From Actinomycetes bacterium (GTDB lineage: Bacteria; Auribacterota; JAJCYG01), in NCBI GenBank assembly GCA_029263055.1, contig JAJCYG010000095.1:1-64000 (forward strand): a stretch of 64,000 bases of DNA. Direction: 5' to 3'. The notes below the pieces were generated by a model. That model was not told where the DNA came from, searched no databases, and was given only the letters and a program-made list of their open reading frames with translations. The translations under genes and the position numbers were made by a program. Positions 62,708 through 64,000 of the stretch are shown here, piece by piece (positions within the stretch are counted from its first letter, which is position 1; each line of letters opens with the position of its first letter).

Positions 62708-64000
62708 TTGAGCGACCTCAAAAAATCAACCCTTCAAAACATTGGTGTTGTCGGCCTGTCTCAGGTCTTTCTGCGTCTACTTTCTCTGACCCGTTATGTG
62801 ATAGTGGCCCGCTTATTATCACCCGCTGATCTTGGCCTTTTTGCTTTAGCCACAGCCTGGCTGGCTTTATCTAAGCGTCTTGACGGTTTGGGCCTTGAAG
62901 CCGCACTTATCCAAAAACAAGACCTTCCTAAAGATTCCTTTTTATATAGTTTTTGGGTCAAATTAAGTTCTGCTCTTTTCTTTTTTCTGCTGATTTGGGT
63001 GTCAGCCCCTTTTATTGAAGAGTTTTATCAATTCAATCTCTTTGGATCTGTTTTTCGTGTCTTAGGCTTGGTTTTGATTTTAAACCTTCCAGGTTATCTC
63101 TCACGCATTGCATTAACAAAGTCTCTCTATTTTAAAAAAGTAGCTTTTATTCAAGTTCTCGGTGGTTTTGTGAATGTGTTCAGCACAATTACATTTGCTC
63201 TCAGTGGATGGGGTGTTTGGGCTTTAGTTGGAGGTGTTTTTATTGGCGAAGCAACCACATCCATGTTGTATTTTCTAGAAAATAAAGAGGATTTTTTAAA
63301 AGCATTAAAACTCAAATTAAGTCTTAAAAAAATAAATCATGCCACAAAAGATCTTTTTAAATATGCTCGTCCTATTTTAGGAGCCACTCTAGTTGCTTTT
63401 TTAGCCACCCGCCTTGATGATTTAATCGTTGGTAAATTATTAGGGCCTGTGGAACTTGGTTTTTATTCTCTGGCATTTACTTGGGGCAATCTCTCTGTTT
63501 CAAGTTTTACCAACGCTCTGAGTCGAGTTTTTTTTCCAACGCTGTCAAAAATTCAAAAAGATTTAGCACGTGTTCGAAAAGGATATTTGCAAGCCTTACA
63601 ATGGAGCAACATTGTGATTGCTCCCATCTGTTTTGGTTTGATTGCCACAGCTCCTTATTTTATTGAAACACTTTTAGGTCAAAAGTGGTTGCCTGCTGCA
63701 ACAGCATTACAAATTTTATCCCTTTATGGGTGGTTTCGTGGATTAGGTGGGATAGGGGGAAGTATGCGCAAAGCATTAGGGTATCCTCAAATTCAGTTTA
63801 AGTTGGGGGCACTTTTTTTAATCCTGATGTTAATCGGCATCTTCCCTTTGACATATCGCTGGGGGATCAACGGGGCAGCTTGTGCTGTCTTAATACCTTC
63901 AATTGTGTGTAATTGCCTAGGTATGATCAATAGCAAAAAGATTTTATCCTTGAAGTGGGGAGAGGTCTTTACTCCACTAGCCATTCCGACTCTTCTGGCG
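62708..64000 (+). CDS. Wzx-type polysaccharide/lipid-linked oligosaccharide flippase (3' end outside window)
   Basis: An open frame from TTG 62708 to the window edge without a stop (431 codons seen). TTG is used because it follows the rfbB stop by 1 nt and an AGG lies upstream. The N-terminus STLQNIGVVGLSQVFLRLLSLTRYVIVARLLSPADLGLFALA is typical of the MOP-superfamily polysaccharide transporters (key residues ARLLSPxDxGxFALA). About ten hydrophobic helices are visible, and LGPVELGFYSLAFTWGNL begins the second half. It would move lipid-linked sugar units across the inner membrane. It opens an O-antigen or exopolysaccharide cluster with rfbB. Confidence 0.88.
   Translation, partial: MSDLKKSTLQNIGVVGLSQVFLRLLSLTRYVIVARLLSPADLGLFALATAWLALSKRLDGLGLEAALIQKQDLPKDSFLYSFWVKLSSALFFFLLIWVSAPFIEEFYQFNLFGSVFRVLGLVLILNLPGYLSRIALTKSLYFKKVAFIQVLGGFVNVFSTITFALSGWGVWALVGGVFIGEATTSMLYFLENKEDFLKALKLKLSLKKINHATKDLFKYARPILGATLVAFLATRLDDLIVGKLLGPVELGFYSLAFTWGNLSVSSFTNALSRVFFPTLSKIQKDLARVRKGYLQALQWSNIVIAPICFGLIATAPYFIETLLGQKWLPAATALQILSLYGWFRGLGGIGGSMRKALGYPQIQFKLGALFLILMLIGIFPLTYRWGINGAACAVLIPSIVCNCLGMINSKKILSLKWGEVFTPLAIPTLLA

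Overview
The window is AT-rich, densely coding bacterial DNA, with almost every gene on the + strand and many start/stop overlaps (ATGA, TAATG, TGATG). It encodes a diderm: apolipoprotein N-acyltransferase and a Lol lipoprotein-release permease/ATPase pair point to an outer membrane. SecA carries the extra block in its preprotein-binding region known from Bacteroidetes- and PVC-like lineages. There are several very large exported proteins of unknown function and an McsA-McsB-ClpC arginine-phosphorylation/proteolysis operon. Together these fit an uncultured PVC-affiliated bacterium such as Candidatus Omnitrophota; that assignment is inference from gene content and protein style, not from a marker gene. 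UGA is a stop codon, as the classical RF2 autoregulatory frameshift shows.

Layout. 1-5.2 kb: secA (5' cut by the window), lnt and prfB. 5.3-14.6 kb: accessory, envelope-directed region with an exported GlpX-like protein, a 1227-residue exported protein, a HEAT-repeat protein, two small exported proteins, a broken TolC-like gene and a LysM/L,D-transpeptidase. 14.6-32.2 kb: housekeeping (accA, NUDIX, lysS, lolC/lolD, ilvE, mcsA-mcsB-clpC, ispD-ispF-gltX-cysS-tmk-holB-metG). 32.3-37.2 kb: a 1643-residue exported protein with a C-terminal HExxH motif, then tRNA-Gly(CCC). 37.3-46.5 kb: HIT, ogt, thiolase, a glutaredoxin/gshB/gshA glutathione cluster, a DUF151 nuclease, rnhC, an MFS transporter and a Xer recombinase. 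46.5-49.5 kb: two more exported proteins, one with HExxH. 49.6-64 kb: pgi, phosphoglycerate mutase, an M50 protease, trpS, scpA-scpB, an aromatic amino-acid block (pheA-hisC-tyrA-aroA), cmk, plsC, rfbB and the start of a Wzx-type flippase.

Most notable. (1) The phosphoglycerate mutase after pgi is a complete but circularly permuted GpmI: the conventional C-terminal half comes first, then the N-terminal half, with all catalytic residues present. (2) A composite of two long palindromic elements, A and B, occurs twice (about 11.29-11.78 kb and 38.32-38.73 kb). The arms differ between copies but nearly every arm change is compensated on the other side, the signature of a structured RNA or of a mobile or self-correcting palindrome. 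(3) Two exported proteins carry HExxH motifs, and four exported proteins share an L-[A/S]-P-like motif just after the hydrophobic leader. (4) pgi and the 1643-residue gene have near-consensus sigma70 promoters so close to the start codon that their mRNAs should be leaderless or nearly so; pgi also has a pair of inverted perfect DnaA boxes upstream.
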